Below, piece by piece: positions 1 to 7,594 of a stretch of DNA of 22,086 nucleotides. A program made the translations under genes and the position numbers. Every line of letters begins with the position of its first letter. The first letter of the stretch is position 1. The stretch spans positions 1 to 22,086 of the forward strand of contig JAFVRI010000193.1 of the NCBI GenBank assembly GCA_017504335.1, written 5' to 3'. This DNA is from Clostridia bacterium (lineage in GTDB: Bacteria; Bacillota; Clostridia; Oscillospirales; CAG-272). The notes beneath the pieces are model-generated. The model was not told the origin of the DNA and made no database searches. It was given only the letters and a program-made list of their open reading frames with translations.

Positions 1-44
1 CGTATCAAACCGTCTCAATCTGTCTCAATCCGTCTCAAATTGTC
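1..44. repeat. Tandem 10-bp repeat, about 4.4 units
   Basis: Seen directly: four successive 10-bp units close to YGTCTCAATC start at 1, 11, 21 and 31, with a partial fifth (TGTC) at 41. On the other strand the unit reads GATTGAGACG. The array touches the window edge, so it may be longer. It lies upstream of the PHP gene promoter and its role is unknown. Confidence 0.75.
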
Positions 45-68
45 CCGGGGCTTTTTTGCCGTCCGTTC

Positions 69-97
69 TTGACAATCACGCCCGCTTGTATTATAAT
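69..97 (+). promoter_or_regulatory. Consensus sigma-A promoter for the PHP gene
   Basis: TTGACA at 69-74 and TATAAT at 92-97 are separated by exactly 17 bp, a perfect match to the vegetative consensus. Transcription would start near 104, about 37 bases before the ATG at 141. A second TATAAT at 105-110 comes from a duplication of the -10 region. Confidence 0.8.
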
Positions 98-113
98 AAA
101 GTATTATAATAAA
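88..113 (+). repeat. 13-bp tandem duplication of the -10 region
   Basis: GTATTATAATAAA occurs twice without a gap, at 88-100 and 101-113. Each copy carries a TATAAT hexamer. Only the first copy is 17 bp from the TTGACA box. Confidence 0.85.
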
Positions 114-140
114 ACCGATGTTCTTCACAAGGAGCAACGT

Positions 141-1102
141 ATGAAAATCCATTTGCTTCCCGATACGGGATCGTTTTATAAAACCAATCTGCACTGCCAC
201 ACCACGGTCTCCGACGGTGTGATGACCCCGAAGAGGTCAAGGCGTTCTATCAGGATCTCGGCTATCATGCCGTCTGCTTTACCGATCATGATCGGTTGGT
301 TCCCCACGAGGATCTGTGCGACGGAAATTTTGTCGCGCTCCACGGCTATGAGGTGGGGCTCAGCAAGATCCACGGTGAGCCCGGGCACGTACGTATGCCC
401 GTTTATCACTTCAATCTGATCGCCAAAGATCCGAAGAATCGGATCATGCCAACCTGTCCGGCAACGGGCGAGGAGCAATATGAAGATCCAAAGGAGTGGT
501 TCGAGCACTGCGCGCGCTACGACACGGAATGGCTCAACCGCTACATTCAAGCAGCCAACGAAGCGGGTTTTCTTGTAAACTACAACCATCCCCAGTGGTC
601 TCTGCAATCCATGGAGGATTATATCGGACTTCACGGCCTTTTCGGCATGGAGATCATCAACGGTGGCTGCCTCCTCTACAATGACAACACCTCCATTCAC
701 ATGGAAGCCATGCTCCGCCACGGAACCGATATCCTTCCCGTTGCGGGAGACGACAACCATTCCGCCCTGAATTGCGGAAACGCGTTTACTATGATCAAGG
801 CAGAGCAGTTGACCTACGGCGCCTTGATCCACGCTCTTGAAGCGGGAAATTTCTACGTATCCGAAGGCCCCGAGATCTTGGAGCTTTCCTTGGAGAACGG
901 CCGTTTCACCCTTCGCACGGACAGGCCGTGTACCGTGGTTCTCCTTGCCGAAAGCCGACACATCCGCTATGCGGAAAACACCGATCGTGCCGATCTGGAA
1001 TTCAAGCCTTCCTCGGCAGGACGTTACGTTCGCTTTGAGGTCAGAGATGCCTTCGGCAAAAAGGCGTTTACCCGCGCATATTACACAAAGGATTTGATTT
1101 GA
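141..1102 (+). pseudogene. PHP-domain metal-dependent phosphoesterase, one frameshift
   Basis: PHP-domain hydrolase; the family uses bound metal ions to cut phosphoester bonds (known of the family; the substrate here is unknown). The ATG at 141 follows AAGGAG at 129-134. The first frame gives a PHP motif, HCHTTVSDG, then MTP, and then becomes nonsense. The next frame continues with EEVKAFYQDLG, FTDHD, NYNHPQW and AGDDNHS, all expected metal-ligand motifs, to the TGA at 1100-1102. One missing base, most simply a C in the CCCC run at 226-229, restores a 320-residue protein. So either the gene is disrupted (true mutation or phase-variable tract) or the sequence has an error. If it really is broken, a start near 296 would give a 268-residue piece lacking the first metal motif. 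The ribF start lies 3 bases after the stop, suggesting coupled expression. Confidence 0.85.
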
Positions 1103-1105
1103 TTC

Positions 1106-2032
1106 ATGAAAGTATTTCACTCTCTTCAATACCGATCCGACACCAAAACGGTGGTCGCGCTCGGTTGCTTCGACGGGGTTCACTTGGGTCACGCGGCGGT
1201 ACTGAAAACCGCCGCGGATACGGCAAAAGCCTTGGGGGTTCCCTCACTGGCGCTTGCTTTTAACGAACCGCCGAAGAATTTCTTCGTTCCCGACTCCGTC
1301 CCTTTGCTCACCGAAACGCCCGAAAAAGAAGCGCGCATTGCGTCCCTTGGGATCGACCTGCTTTTGTCCGTTCCCTTCGATCAGTCGGTAGCCGAGCTTT
1401 CCGCCGAGGATTTTCTCAAAACGGTTCTCCGCGACCAACTGCGTGCGGCACACATTGTCTGCGGCTTCAACTTTTCATTTGGTGCAGGCGGCAAGGGCAA
1501 TCTTGCCCTGTTATCGGATTTTTGCCGTCGCGAAGGCATTGGTCTTTCGGCTTGTCCACCTACCGTTATAGACGGACAGACCGTCAGTTCCTCCTTGATC
1601 CGCAATGCTATTGCCAACGGTGAACTTGATCTTGTCCGTCGCTTGCTCGGTCGCAACTATTCAATCCAAGGAGAAGTAGTCAACGGTCAACACTTGGCAA
1701 GGAATCTCGGTTTTCCCACCTTCAATCAGCTTCTTTCCTACCGCATCGCAATTCCGCGATACGGTGTCTATGCCACAAGGGTCAGCGGAGCCTCTCTCAA
1801 GGAATCCCGCTTTGGCATCACCAACGTAGGCATTCGCCCTACGGTCAGCGAAAATCTTCTTTGTGCCGAAACCCATATCTTTGACTTTGCGGGTGATCTC
1901 TACGGTCAGCATCTGACCGTGGAATTCCTCGCCTTCCTCCGTCCCGAAACACCCTTCCCCACCTTGGATGCGCTCAAGGAACAGGTCGAGAAGGATATCG
2001 AAAGAGCGAAGGATATCATTTCGATCGTTTAA
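1106..2032 (+). CDS. ribF: Bifunctional riboflavin kinase / FAD synthetase RibF
   Basis: Makes FMN from riboflavin and ATP, then FAD from FMN and ATP, in the cytoplasm. The 308-residue length is normal for the family. The N-terminal adenylyltransferase domain (about 15-170) shows GCFDGVHLGH at 20-29, CGFNFSFG at 119-126 and the SSLIR motif at 162-166. The C-terminal flavokinase domain (about 183-305) shows LGFPTFN at 201-207, where family members usually have GFPTAN, NVGIRPTV at 240-247 and the DLYGQ segment at 264-268. The ATG lies 3 bases after the PHP gene stop with only a distant AAGGA, so translation is probably coupled to the upstream gene. A hairpin with a T-tract follows. Confidence 0.95.
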   Translation: MKVFHSLQYRSDTKTVVALGCFDGVHLGHAAVLKTAADTAKALGVPSLALAFNEPPKNFFVPDSVPLLTETPEKEARIASLGIDLLLSVPFDQSVAELSAEDFLKTVLRDQLRAAHIVCGFNFSFGAGGKGNLALLSDFCRREGIGLSACPPTVIDGQTVSSSLIRNAIANGELDLVRRLLGRNYSIQGEVVNGQHLARNLGFPTFNQLLSYRIAIPRYGVYATRVSGASLKESRFGITNVGIRPTVSENLLCAETHIFDFAGDLYGQHLTVEFLAFLRPETPFPTLDALKEQVEKDIERAKDIISIV

Positions 2033-2049
2033 AGCATCTCTGTCCGCTC

Positions 2050-2078
2050 TTGATACACCCCCGCATCTTTCACATAAA
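2050..2078 (+). promoter_or_regulatory. Possible sigma-A promoter for the hsp20 gene
   Basis: TTGATA (2050-2055) and CATAAA (2073-2078) are 17 bp apart. Transcription would start near 2085, inside the left arm of the following hairpin, so this transcript would keep the hsp20 ribosome binding site free. This is an inference from spacing and moderate consensus match. Confidence 0.45.
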
Positions 2079-2128
2079 AAGCCTCCCAACCGTTCACACT
2101 AAGTGTAAAACGAAAGGGAGGTTTTTTT
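2076..2128 (+). terminator. Terminator of ribF that also pairs the hsp20 ribosome binding site
   Basis: AAAAAGCCTCCC (2076-2087) pairs with GGGAGGTTTTTT (2116-2127), with one G-T wobble. A second inner stem follows (CGTT 91-94 with AACG 109-112, ACAC 96-99 with GTGT 103-106 of the 2000s), and the T-tract runs 2122-2128. It is a standard intrinsic terminator shape. The right arm GGGAGG is also the only good ribosome binding site for the ATG at 2131, so the folded form would block hsp20 translation. Confidence 0.75.
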
Positions 2129-2130
2129 GT

Positions 2131-2577
2131 ATGTTTGATTTATCTCCAATTGACCGCATCGGGCCGAGACATGATCTTTTTTCGACGGGAAAGGAGATTG
2201 ACGATTTTGAGCGTCGATTTTTCGGGAAGCCCTTACCAACCATGAGAACCGACATTCGAGAAACCGACGAAGCATATGTGCTGGAAGCAGAGCTGCCCGG
2301 CTTTCAGGTCGAGGACATCCGTGTTTCGATCAGAGATCAAGTGCTGACGGTCTCGGCGGAACGAAGTGAGCTTTCCAAGGGGAGCGACGAGGATAGCCGA
2401 TTTCTTCACCGCGAGCGATCGGTTGGAAGCATCCGCCGAAGCTTTGACATCAGCGGAATCCGATCCGATGAAATCCGAGCCGCCTTTCGGGACGGCATTC
2501 TGAGTGTTACTCTGCCGAAGCCCACACATCCTCAGCACATGGAAAGAGACATTACAATTGATGACTCAATTCAATGA
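2131..2577 (+). CDS. Small heat-shock protein, Hsp20/alpha-crystallin family
   Basis: ATP-independent holdase chaperone that binds unfolding proteins. The ATG at 2131 is preferred because GGGAGG at 2116-2121 is 9 bases upstream; a longer in-frame start at 2050 would read through the terminator hairpin. The protein is 148 residues, usual for the family. The alpha-crystallin domain spans about 39-130, beginning TDIRETDEAYVLEAELPGF and ending with the AFRDGILSVTLPK signature (118-130). ITI at 141-143 matches the C-terminal I-x-I oligomerisation motif. The gene end overlaps the convergent ATPase gene by 12 bp, and I see no terminator after it. The hairpin at 2076-2128 may control expression. No CIRCE operator is visible. 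Confidence 0.93.
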   Translation: MFDLSPIDRIGPRHDLFSTGKEIDDFERRFFGKPLPTMRTDIRETDEAYVLEAELPGFQVEDIRVSIRDQVLTVSAERSELSKGSDEDSRFLHRERSVGSIRRSFDISGIRSDEIRAAFRDGILSVTLPKPTHPQHMERDITIDDSIQ

Positions 2578-3636
2578 ACGGATAAACTCTTCCGTAAATT
2601 GATCAAGCTGCTCAAAATTCATGCAGGAGCCGAAAATCTCTTCCAGCTGTCCGTGCGCTCTTCCCGCTTTAAGAAGAGCGTGCTCCGCCTCTGAAACCAG
2701 TGCCTCAGAGGTACGGCGATTGAGCCGAATTTCCGCTTTGATCTCGGGCGGAATCTGTGCATCCACAAAACGGCGCATACGGATCCTGCCCTCCGGCTCG
2801 GTATTCTCACCGACTCCGCACAGAAAGCAGTCACCGTCCCCACGGAACAAAACTCCGTCCGGCCGATCAGGAAGCAACGGATCGTAGGACACGCAAATCG
2901 GCAGCCTCTTCTCCCTTGCTTCCCGAATCAGTCGCTCAAGGAACAGTGAGCCGATATCATAAAAATCCTCGATTTTGTAAAGTGCTCCGGCCATATGCTC
3001 GTAGGTATCCAACCGAACCCGTCCTCTCATTCCAATGGCACGCTGCAGCCCCGGAAGAAGATCAAACCGCTCGCCTCGGGGCTTACTTACCAGCAATCGG
3101 TGAGCGGCTGTCTGCATCTTTTTCTCCAAAACATAAGGACGGATCAGCTCACGGTTTCTCTCAAAAAGCTCGGTAGCGGCAGCCAAATACCGATATGCCC
3201 CCGCATATGCCCCTGACTTTTCCCGATCCAATGCCTCGATTTCATTATACCGACGGGCAAGCGCGTCGGAATCCCAAAAAAGCCCCAAATTAATAATCTC
3301 ATCCCTGGCACCCGGAATTCTTGGCTCCATGGCATGAGGTGCCGTGCTATCCAATACTGCTATGCGGTCGTCGATCACAATTCCGTCCAAGGAGTCGGGA
3401 TCGGAGGAACAATCGTAATACCGAACATGACGTCCCTGCTCCTCCGAAGCTCTTGCGATTTTTCGCATAAAGCTGCTTTTTCCCGTACCGGGACCACCCT
3501 TGATCAGGTATCGCCGCTTAAGCTCGGGGCGATCAAAGACACAGTCGTAAAAGCTGACAAATCCGTGACCGCTGTTTGCCGCCGCAAAGAGTCCTCTGTC
3601 CTTGTCTCGTACGGCATTGTTTTGCTTCTGATTCAT
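2566..3636 (-). CDS. P-loop ATPase, PRK06851-like family
   Basis: A 356-residue protein with a clear Walker A motif GGPGTGKS at 47-54. The N-terminal part (AAANSGHGFVSFYD, then RRYLIKGG) resembles the conserved Firmicutes ATPase family known as PRK06851. That family has no firm function, and I assign none here. No signal peptide or membrane segment is visible, so it is probably cytoplasmic. The ATG at 3636 follows GGAGGAGG about 9 bases upstream. It lies 64 bp downstream of spoIIIAH on the same strand without a T-tract terminator between, so it may be the last gene of the spoIIIA transcript. Its 3' end overlaps the hsp20 stop codon on the other strand. Confidence 0.85.
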   Translation of the reverse strand: MNQKQNNAVRDKDRGLFAAANSGHGFVSFYDCVFDRPELKRRYLIKGGPGTGKSSFMRKIARASEEQGRHVRYYDCSSDPDSLDGIVIDDRIAVLDSTAPHAMEPRIPGARDEIINLGLFWDSDALARRYNEIEALDREKSGAYAGAYRYLAAATELFERNRELIRPYVLEKKMQTAAHRLLVSKPRGERFDLLPGLQRAIGMRGRVRLDTYEHMAGALYKIEDFYDIGSLFLERLIREAREKRLPICVSYDPLLPDRPDGVLFRGDGDCFLCGVGENTEPEGRIRMRRFVDAQIPPEIKAEIRLNRRTSEALVSEAEHALLKAGRAHGQLEEIFGSCMNFEQLDQFTEEFIRSLN

Positions 3637-3700
3637 CCCTACCTACCTCCTCCAAAGCCTTTCACAGAAAGGATATGCCAGAGAGGTCCTTTTTGCTTAC

Positions 3701-4267
3701 TCAACGCTCGATAATGGTAATATCCACGGGCTTAATGCCTGCTTCGTTGTAAACGATCTCATTGATCTGAGAAAGCTGTGCCGCATTCAGTCCGTCGCTC
3801 TTGACAACAATGCTGGCACTTTCACCGCTGATAACCGCCACGCATTCCTCAAAGCCCTTTGCCACGATCAATGACTCAATATTTGACTCGGTAGCCATCA
3901 CGGTAGCAAGTTTATTGATCTCCGCCAAGGCTTCATTCTTTGCCGTCTCGGTAGAGGATGCATTGTCGACGACCGCCTGCAGCACCTCGATCGCCTCATC
4001 GCGGGTACGCTGACGGCTGACCTGTACACTGGAAAAATAGGAATCTGCCGAGGCATTGGTGTCGGATGAACCGGGGGTCTGCACGTTTCCGTTCATTCCC
4101 GCCGATTGGTCATAGGGGAATTCGTCGCTGTCCGCCTGGGAGAAGATCGAAACATTGATGATGACCGCCGCCGCAATCAACAGAACGGCACCCAAAATCA
4201 CAAAATTTCTCTTTCCCACCTTCTGACAAAAGCTTTTCACTTTTTCTTTGAAATGTTCTGTTCTCAT
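3701..4267 (-). CDS. spoIIIAH: Stage III sporulation protein AH
   Basis: Mother-cell membrane protein of the SpoIIIA-SpoIIQ channel; in Bacillus subtilis it binds the forespore protein SpoIIQ across the intermembrane space. It has 188 residues, a little shorter than the B. subtilis protein. A short basic N-terminus is followed by one membrane segment (about 20-42), a Ser/Asn/Gly-rich linker (about 45-80) and a C-terminal ring-forming domain. That domain begins near RTRDEAIEVLQAVVDNAS and ends GIKPVDITIIER, typical of SpoIIIAH. The ATG at 4267 has GGAGGAG 6-7 bases upstream. It is the last spoIIIA gene, 57 bp after spoIIIAG. Confidence 0.93.
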   Translation of the reverse strand: MRTEHFKEKVKSFCQKVGKRNFVILGAVLLIAAAVIINVSIFSQADSDEFPYDQSAGMNGNVQTPGSSDTNASADSYFSSVQVSRQRTRDEAIEVLQAVVDNASSTETAKNEALAEINKLATVMATESNIESLIVAKGFEECVAVISGESASIVVKSDGLNAAQLSQINEIVYNEAGIKPVDITIIER

Positions 4268-4324
4268 ATTCGCTCCTCCGAATTTTTAAGTTTACGTTAC
4301 ATCTGTATGTGGTGTATTTCTCAT

Positions 4325-4831
4325 TTATGACTCCCATCCCGTCGCCACATAAATTTTGTTGGTTTTTACATCAAACGCGGCACTCACCAAGGAAATGATA
4401 CTATCCCTGACAGAAGGATCGGAGGCGCCTCGGCAAACGATACCGACTCCGCCTATCTCAGGATTTTCATAGCAGATGAGAACCGCCCCTTCCGAGCTGC
4501 CGCTCCCGATTAGAACCGTGTTGCTTTTGTATCCTGACGACCCACTTTGAGAGTCGGTGGCATAAACCGCCCGATATCCCCCCTTCAGTGTGACCGCCAC
4601 GCTGACCTCCCCCGCACCCCTGACTCGCGAGCAGATTGCGCGGATCTCCTCCTCCACTCTCTCCGCGTACTCAGCGGCATCCGGGCAAACCGACTCACCC
4701 GTCTCCTTTGCCTCCCTGCCACCAATGCCAACGCTTCCCAAAATCAAAAGGAGCGCTCCCAAAATCCCCCCGAGAAAAATCCAGATCCGTAGCTTTCGTC
4801 GGGCAGACTCTCTCACCAAATCCTCAGCCAT
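4325..4831 (-). CDS. spoIIIAG: Stage III sporulation protein AG
   Basis: Forms a large ring in the SpoIIIA channel of the mother-cell outer forespore membrane (known for the B. subtilis protein). The 168-residue sequence has one N-terminal membrane segment (about 15-38) and then a ring-building-motif domain. The conserved run RGAGEVSVAVTLKGGYRAVY and the later PEIGGVGIVCRGASDPSVRD support the call. It is shorter than the B. subtilis protein (about 229 residues), mostly in the linker. AAGGAGG 5 bases before the ATG at 4831 fixes the start. It lies between spoIIIAF (33 bp gap) and spoIIIAH. Confidence 0.94.
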   Translation of the reverse strand: MAEDLVRESARRKLRIWIFLGGILGALLLILGSVGIGGREAKETGESVCPDAAEYAERVEEEIRAICSRVRGAGEVSVAVTLKGGYRAVYATDSQSGSSGYKSNTVLIGSGSSEGAVLICYENPEIGGVGIVCRGASDPSVRDSIISLVSAAFDVKTNKIYVATGWES

Positions 4832-4864
4832 TACTTCCTCCTTTATATTATATTTTTCATCACA

Positions 4865-5341
4865 TTAATCGTACAAAATCATACAGGGGCATCCCAGACT
4901 GGAATTCACAAAATCAGCCATCCGTCTCGGATCGGCAAGCACGCCTCTGTCCCGCAAGGTAATCGTCACTGAGGAAAGCTCTTCTTTATTATTTTTCGTC
5001 ACAGTATGAAATTGTACATCAAAATCCGAAATATTAACGGAAAGCTCTTTTGATATCGAATATTTAAATGCATTCTCCGCTGTTTTTATTTCGTGCTTTT
5101 TCAATGATTCTTTATATATTTCATCATAATCGATCTCTTCATTTTCGATCATATCCCGCCATGCATCGAAGGAATAATTTCCCTCCCTTGCCCAAACGAG
5201 CAAAGGAGAAATCAAGGCACAGAGAACCGAAAGTGAGCAGATAAGGCGAATGTATTTTTTCACACCTCCATCCGCTCCGAGCATGGTAATCACGCCTGAT
5301 AAAATCACCACTCCCGCAAGAGTAAGAAGATACTCTCTCAT
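4865..5341 (-). CDS. spoIIIAF: Stage III sporulation protein AF
   Basis: Membrane-anchored component of the SpoIIIA complex. The 158 residues begin with two hydrophobic segments (about 5-23 and 30-50, the second containing ICSLSVLCALISPLLVW). A soluble domain follows with NISDFDVQFHTVTKNNKEEL and VTITLRDRGV, resembling the ring-building fold of this family. It is shorter than the B. subtilis protein (about 206). The gene starts 4 bp after the spoIIIAE stop, and its weak GGGGTGA ribosome binding site lies in the end of spoIIIAE, so translational coupling is likely. Confidence 0.9.
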   Translation of the reverse strand: MREYLLTLAGVVILSGVITMLGADGGVKKYIRLICSLSVLCALISPLLVWAREGNYSFDAWRDMIENEEIDYDEIYKESLKKHEIKTAENAFKYSISKELSVNISDFDVQFHTVTKNNKEELSSVTITLRDRGVLADPRRMADFVNSSLGCPCMILYD

Positions 5342-5345
5342 GGCG

Positions 5346-6491
5346 TCACCCCACTGCTACAACGGTCTTGATAAACAACACAAGCGCCAGCACAAACAGC
5401 ACCGTGCTCATAGCGACCACCGCAATCATAATCCCCCAGGCACTGCCAAGCTCGGACAAAAGCTTCGCCTCCCGATCGCACCCTAAAAGCTCTGCCACTC
5501 CCACCGAAAGGAGAAATACAAGACGGGTCAGAATGAGAGAAATCAAGACCGGTAAGGAAAGAATTCCCAGAAGGATCACCCCTCCGATTCCAACAATTTC
5601 CTTCATATACTGTACCCCCGCCGAAAGGGTACGCAAGGTTTCTCCCACCGATCCGCCCACGATGGGAATGGCGGTTGAGGTAGCCAGCTTTGCCGCTCTG
5701 GCAGCAGTGGAATCCGCTGCCGCGGTCAGCGCACTTCCCCCGGAGAGACTTGCCAAAAGAAGCGTCATAACCGTCCCCAATGAAAAGGTATAAATCTTCT
5801 TCAGCGCCCCCGCAATTCCTCTTACGCCAACCTCGGGAGAAAGCGCGTTACACAGTGCCAGCACGGTCATCACACCGCAAACCGGCAGTACGCTGACCGC
5901 GCAAACCCTCTGACAAACCGCCAAAAATACATAAAGCGTTCCCGTTCCGCTGGCGGCGGTTGCCACATTTCCACCCATTGCCCAAAGACTTCCCATCACA
6001 GGGATCATACTGCTCATCAAGGCACCGAGGCGCTCAAAGAACAGAGAGACCCCCTTCATCTGATTCAGCTGAAGTGAGGCAACGGCTGAAAAGATCGCAG
6101 CGGTAGAGCAAAAACCGAAAACCGTTGAGAGACGGTCTGAGGAAATCGAGGATTGGACCGCGCCAAAGACAGCGGAAAGGATCAAAAGTCCTGAAAGAGT
6201 TGCCAAAAGCTTAACCGCTCCCGAAAGCTCGATGCCAATCATTTTGAAAACAGCATCAAATAAATACTCTACTTCCACCAGATCCATGACTGCTTGTCCC
6301 GCCTCCTCCGGATTTTTTGAGAAAAATCCATCCGGCAACCAATTTCGGCTCTCATCGGGGAGTGCCTCAGCCGCATCCGAAAAGCCATCCGGCAAACGGA
6401 TCATATCCTCGGATTCCTTTGCGGATACGGGGATGGAAAGCATAAAAAGGATTCCGATCAGAAGCATCATTGTCCCTATTCGCTTTTTCAT
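5346..6491 (-). CDS. spoIIIAE: Stage III sporulation protein AE
   Basis: Polytopic membrane protein of the SpoIIIA channel. I chose the ATG at 6491 (381 residues) because GGAGGG lies 8 bases upstream and the protein then starts with a clear signal-like segment, MKKRIGTMMLLIGILFML. An upstream in-frame start at 6551 would run back into spoIIIAD. After a hydrophilic acidic stretch (about 25-75) come many hydrophobic segments. The length is close to the roughly 399 residues of the B. subtilis protein. The segment SVGETLRTLSAGVQYMKEIVG is typical of SpoIIIAE. It begins one base after the spoIIIAD stop. Confidence 0.93.
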   Translation of the reverse strand: MKKRIGTMMLLIGILFMLSIPVSAKESEDMIRLPDGFSDAAEALPDESRNWLPDGFFSKNPEEAGQAVMDLVEVEYLFDAVFKMIGIELSGAVKLLATLSGLLILSAVFGAVQSSISSDRLSTVFGFCSTAAIFSAVASLQLNQMKGVSLFFERLGALMSSMIPVMGSLWAMGGNVATAASGTGTLYVFLAVCQRVCAVSVLPVCGVMTVLALCNALSPEVGVRGIAGALKKIYTFSLGTVMTLLLASLSGGSALTAAADSTAARAAKLATSTAIPIVGGSVGETLRTLSAGVQYMKEIVGIGGVILLGILSLPVLISLILTRLVFLLSVGVAELLGCDREAKLLSELGSAWGIMIAVVAMSTVLFVLALVLFIKTVVAVG

Positions 6492-6492
6492 C

Positions 6493-6888
6493 TCAAGTTC
6501 CCTCCAACAGGATTGCCGCATAGGAAAGAAGCTCCCGAACCAAAGGAACACAAAGCAAAAGAATGGTCAGCTTCCCTGCCATCTCCACCCCAAAGCCCAA
6601 TGTTCCTTCGCCCGCATCACGGCAAACGTCACAGGCGATTTTGCAAAGCAAGGAAATTCCCAGAGCACGAAGCATGGCTTGCGCATAAGGCTCAATTGCA
6701 CCACCTCCGACCAGAGAGGTCAGCTCTTCCAAGACATCCGACAGAGGTGAAAGCAGCATGCCGAACACCAGGACACTTCCACCAATCCGAATAAGAGGAA
6801 TCCACTCGCCTCGAATCGGCTTCAAAATCAGACAAACAGCCGAAAGAAGAATTCCTACTCCCACCACACGAAGCAAGGTGCTTTCCAT
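6493..6888 (-). CDS. spoIIIAD: Stage III sporulation protein AD
   Basis: Small membrane protein of the SpoIIIA complex. With the ATG at 6888 the protein has 131 residues and begins MESTLLRVVGVGI, matching the spacing of the B. subtilis start (MQIDIVQIVGLGL). A TTG at 6897 would overlap the spoIIIAC stop by 4 bp and add three residues. Four hydrophobic segments are visible, at about 5-22, 32-50, 70-90 and 103-125. No strong ribosome binding site precedes it and the gap to spoIIIAC is 5 bp, so it is probably translated by coupling. Confidence 0.92.
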   Translation of the reverse strand: MESTLLRVVGVGILLSAVCLILKPIRGEWIPLIRIGGSVLVFGMLLSPLSDVLEELTSLVGGGAIEPYAQAMLRALGISLLCKIACDVCRDAGEGTLGFGVEMAGKLTILLLCVPLVRELLSYAAILLEGT

Positions 6889-6893
6889 GGCAT

Positions 6894-7088
6894 TCAAAGC
6901 TCGAACACCGAGCGCACCGCTTCAAAGAGCGAGCCGATCTCACCCACTAGCATCAGCATAACCACCACAATCCCCGCCACGGTTACCATCATTGCCTGTT
7001 CGTCCCTGCCCGATTTATTCAAGATGGCGGAAGAAATCGAAACCAACACTCCCACGCCCGCAATTTTCAAGATCAATCCTACGTCCAT
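6894..7088 (-). CDS. spoIIIAC: Stage III sporulation protein AC
   Basis: A 64-residue protein with two membrane segments; the B. subtilis homologue has about 68. The start MDVGLILKIAGVGVLVSI and the middle SGRDEQAMMVTVAGIVVVM are typical of SpoIIIAC. The ATG at 7088 has GGGAG about 5 bases upstream, so the longer frame reaching back to 7160 is not used. It lies 29 bp after spoIIIAB. Confidence 0.93.
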   Translation of the reverse strand: MDVGLILKIAGVGVLVSISSAILNKSGRDEQAMMVTVAGIVVVMLMLVGEIGSLFEAVRSVFEL

Positions 7089-7117
7089 TTTTCTCCCTTT
7101 CTTTTTGTATCCATACT

Positions 7118-7594
7118 TTATAAGAACAAAATCACCAATGCCGCGGCCCCAGCTGAACATAGGGTCAGATTGACCCGTTTCTTTCCCGCAACCCGTTCGC
7201 GCAGTTCGTCCTCTCTTGCTTCTAAAAAAGAAAGATAGTAATCAAGGAGTGCCTCCTGCTCCTCACGATAGCCCCGTCCGAATTCGGAGGAAAATGCCAA
7301 AAGAAGTCTTTTCCCCTCCGAATCCTTGGGGGGAGTCCGGCTCAAAAGCTCCGAAAAGCTCCTTGGTGGCTCTCCGATCCAGCCGCATCCGGTAAGAATG
7401 GAGGGATCTGTTCTCAAAAGGATCTCCTCGATTGGAAGCGCAAAGCAAGATATCTCCCGCTTGACCGTACGAAGCAATCTTACATAGGCATCGATTTGAG
7501 TCAGAACCGCTCCCGCCCCCCGATTCAGGGAGCATCCTAAGGCAACTCCGCTAAGAAGAAGCAACAGAGAGCCGCTCATTTGCAAGAAGTCCAT
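7118..7594 (-). CDS. spoIIIAB: Stage III sporulation protein AB
   Basis: Membrane-associated SpoIIIA component, thought to work with the ATPase SpoIIIAA and resembling type II secretion GspF-like proteins. I chose the ATG at 7594 (158 residues, MDFLQMSGSLLLLLSGVALG) because GGAGG lies 7 bases upstream. An ATG two codons earlier (7600) would sit directly on that ribosome binding site. There is a hydrophobic segment at each end (about 6-24 and 140-158), with a charged helical middle including SEFGRGYREEQEALLDYY. It overlaps the end of spoIIIAA by 44 bp. Confidence 0.91.
   Translation of the reverse strand: MDFLQMSGSLLLLLSGVALGCSLNRGAGAVLTQIDAYVRLLRTVKREISCFALPIEEILLRTDPSILTGCGWIGEPPRSFSELLSRTPPKDSEGKRLLLAFSSEFGRGYREEQEALLDYYLSFLEAREDELRERVAGKKRVNLTLCSAGAAALVILFL

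Noticed and set aside
1..44. CRISPR array
   Set aside because: The 10-bp units are contiguous, with no spacers; the GGACGCG arrays are likewise simple tandem repeats.
176..1192. Long open frame on the minus strand opposite the PHP gene and start of ribF
   Set aside because: The plus strand holds clear PHP and RibF motifs; the reverse frame has no recognisable domain and is a codon-bias shadow.
6492..6551. Upstream start for spoIIIAE at 6551
   Set aside because: It overlaps spoIIIAD and adds residues before the signal-like start; ATG 6491 has a good ribosome binding site.
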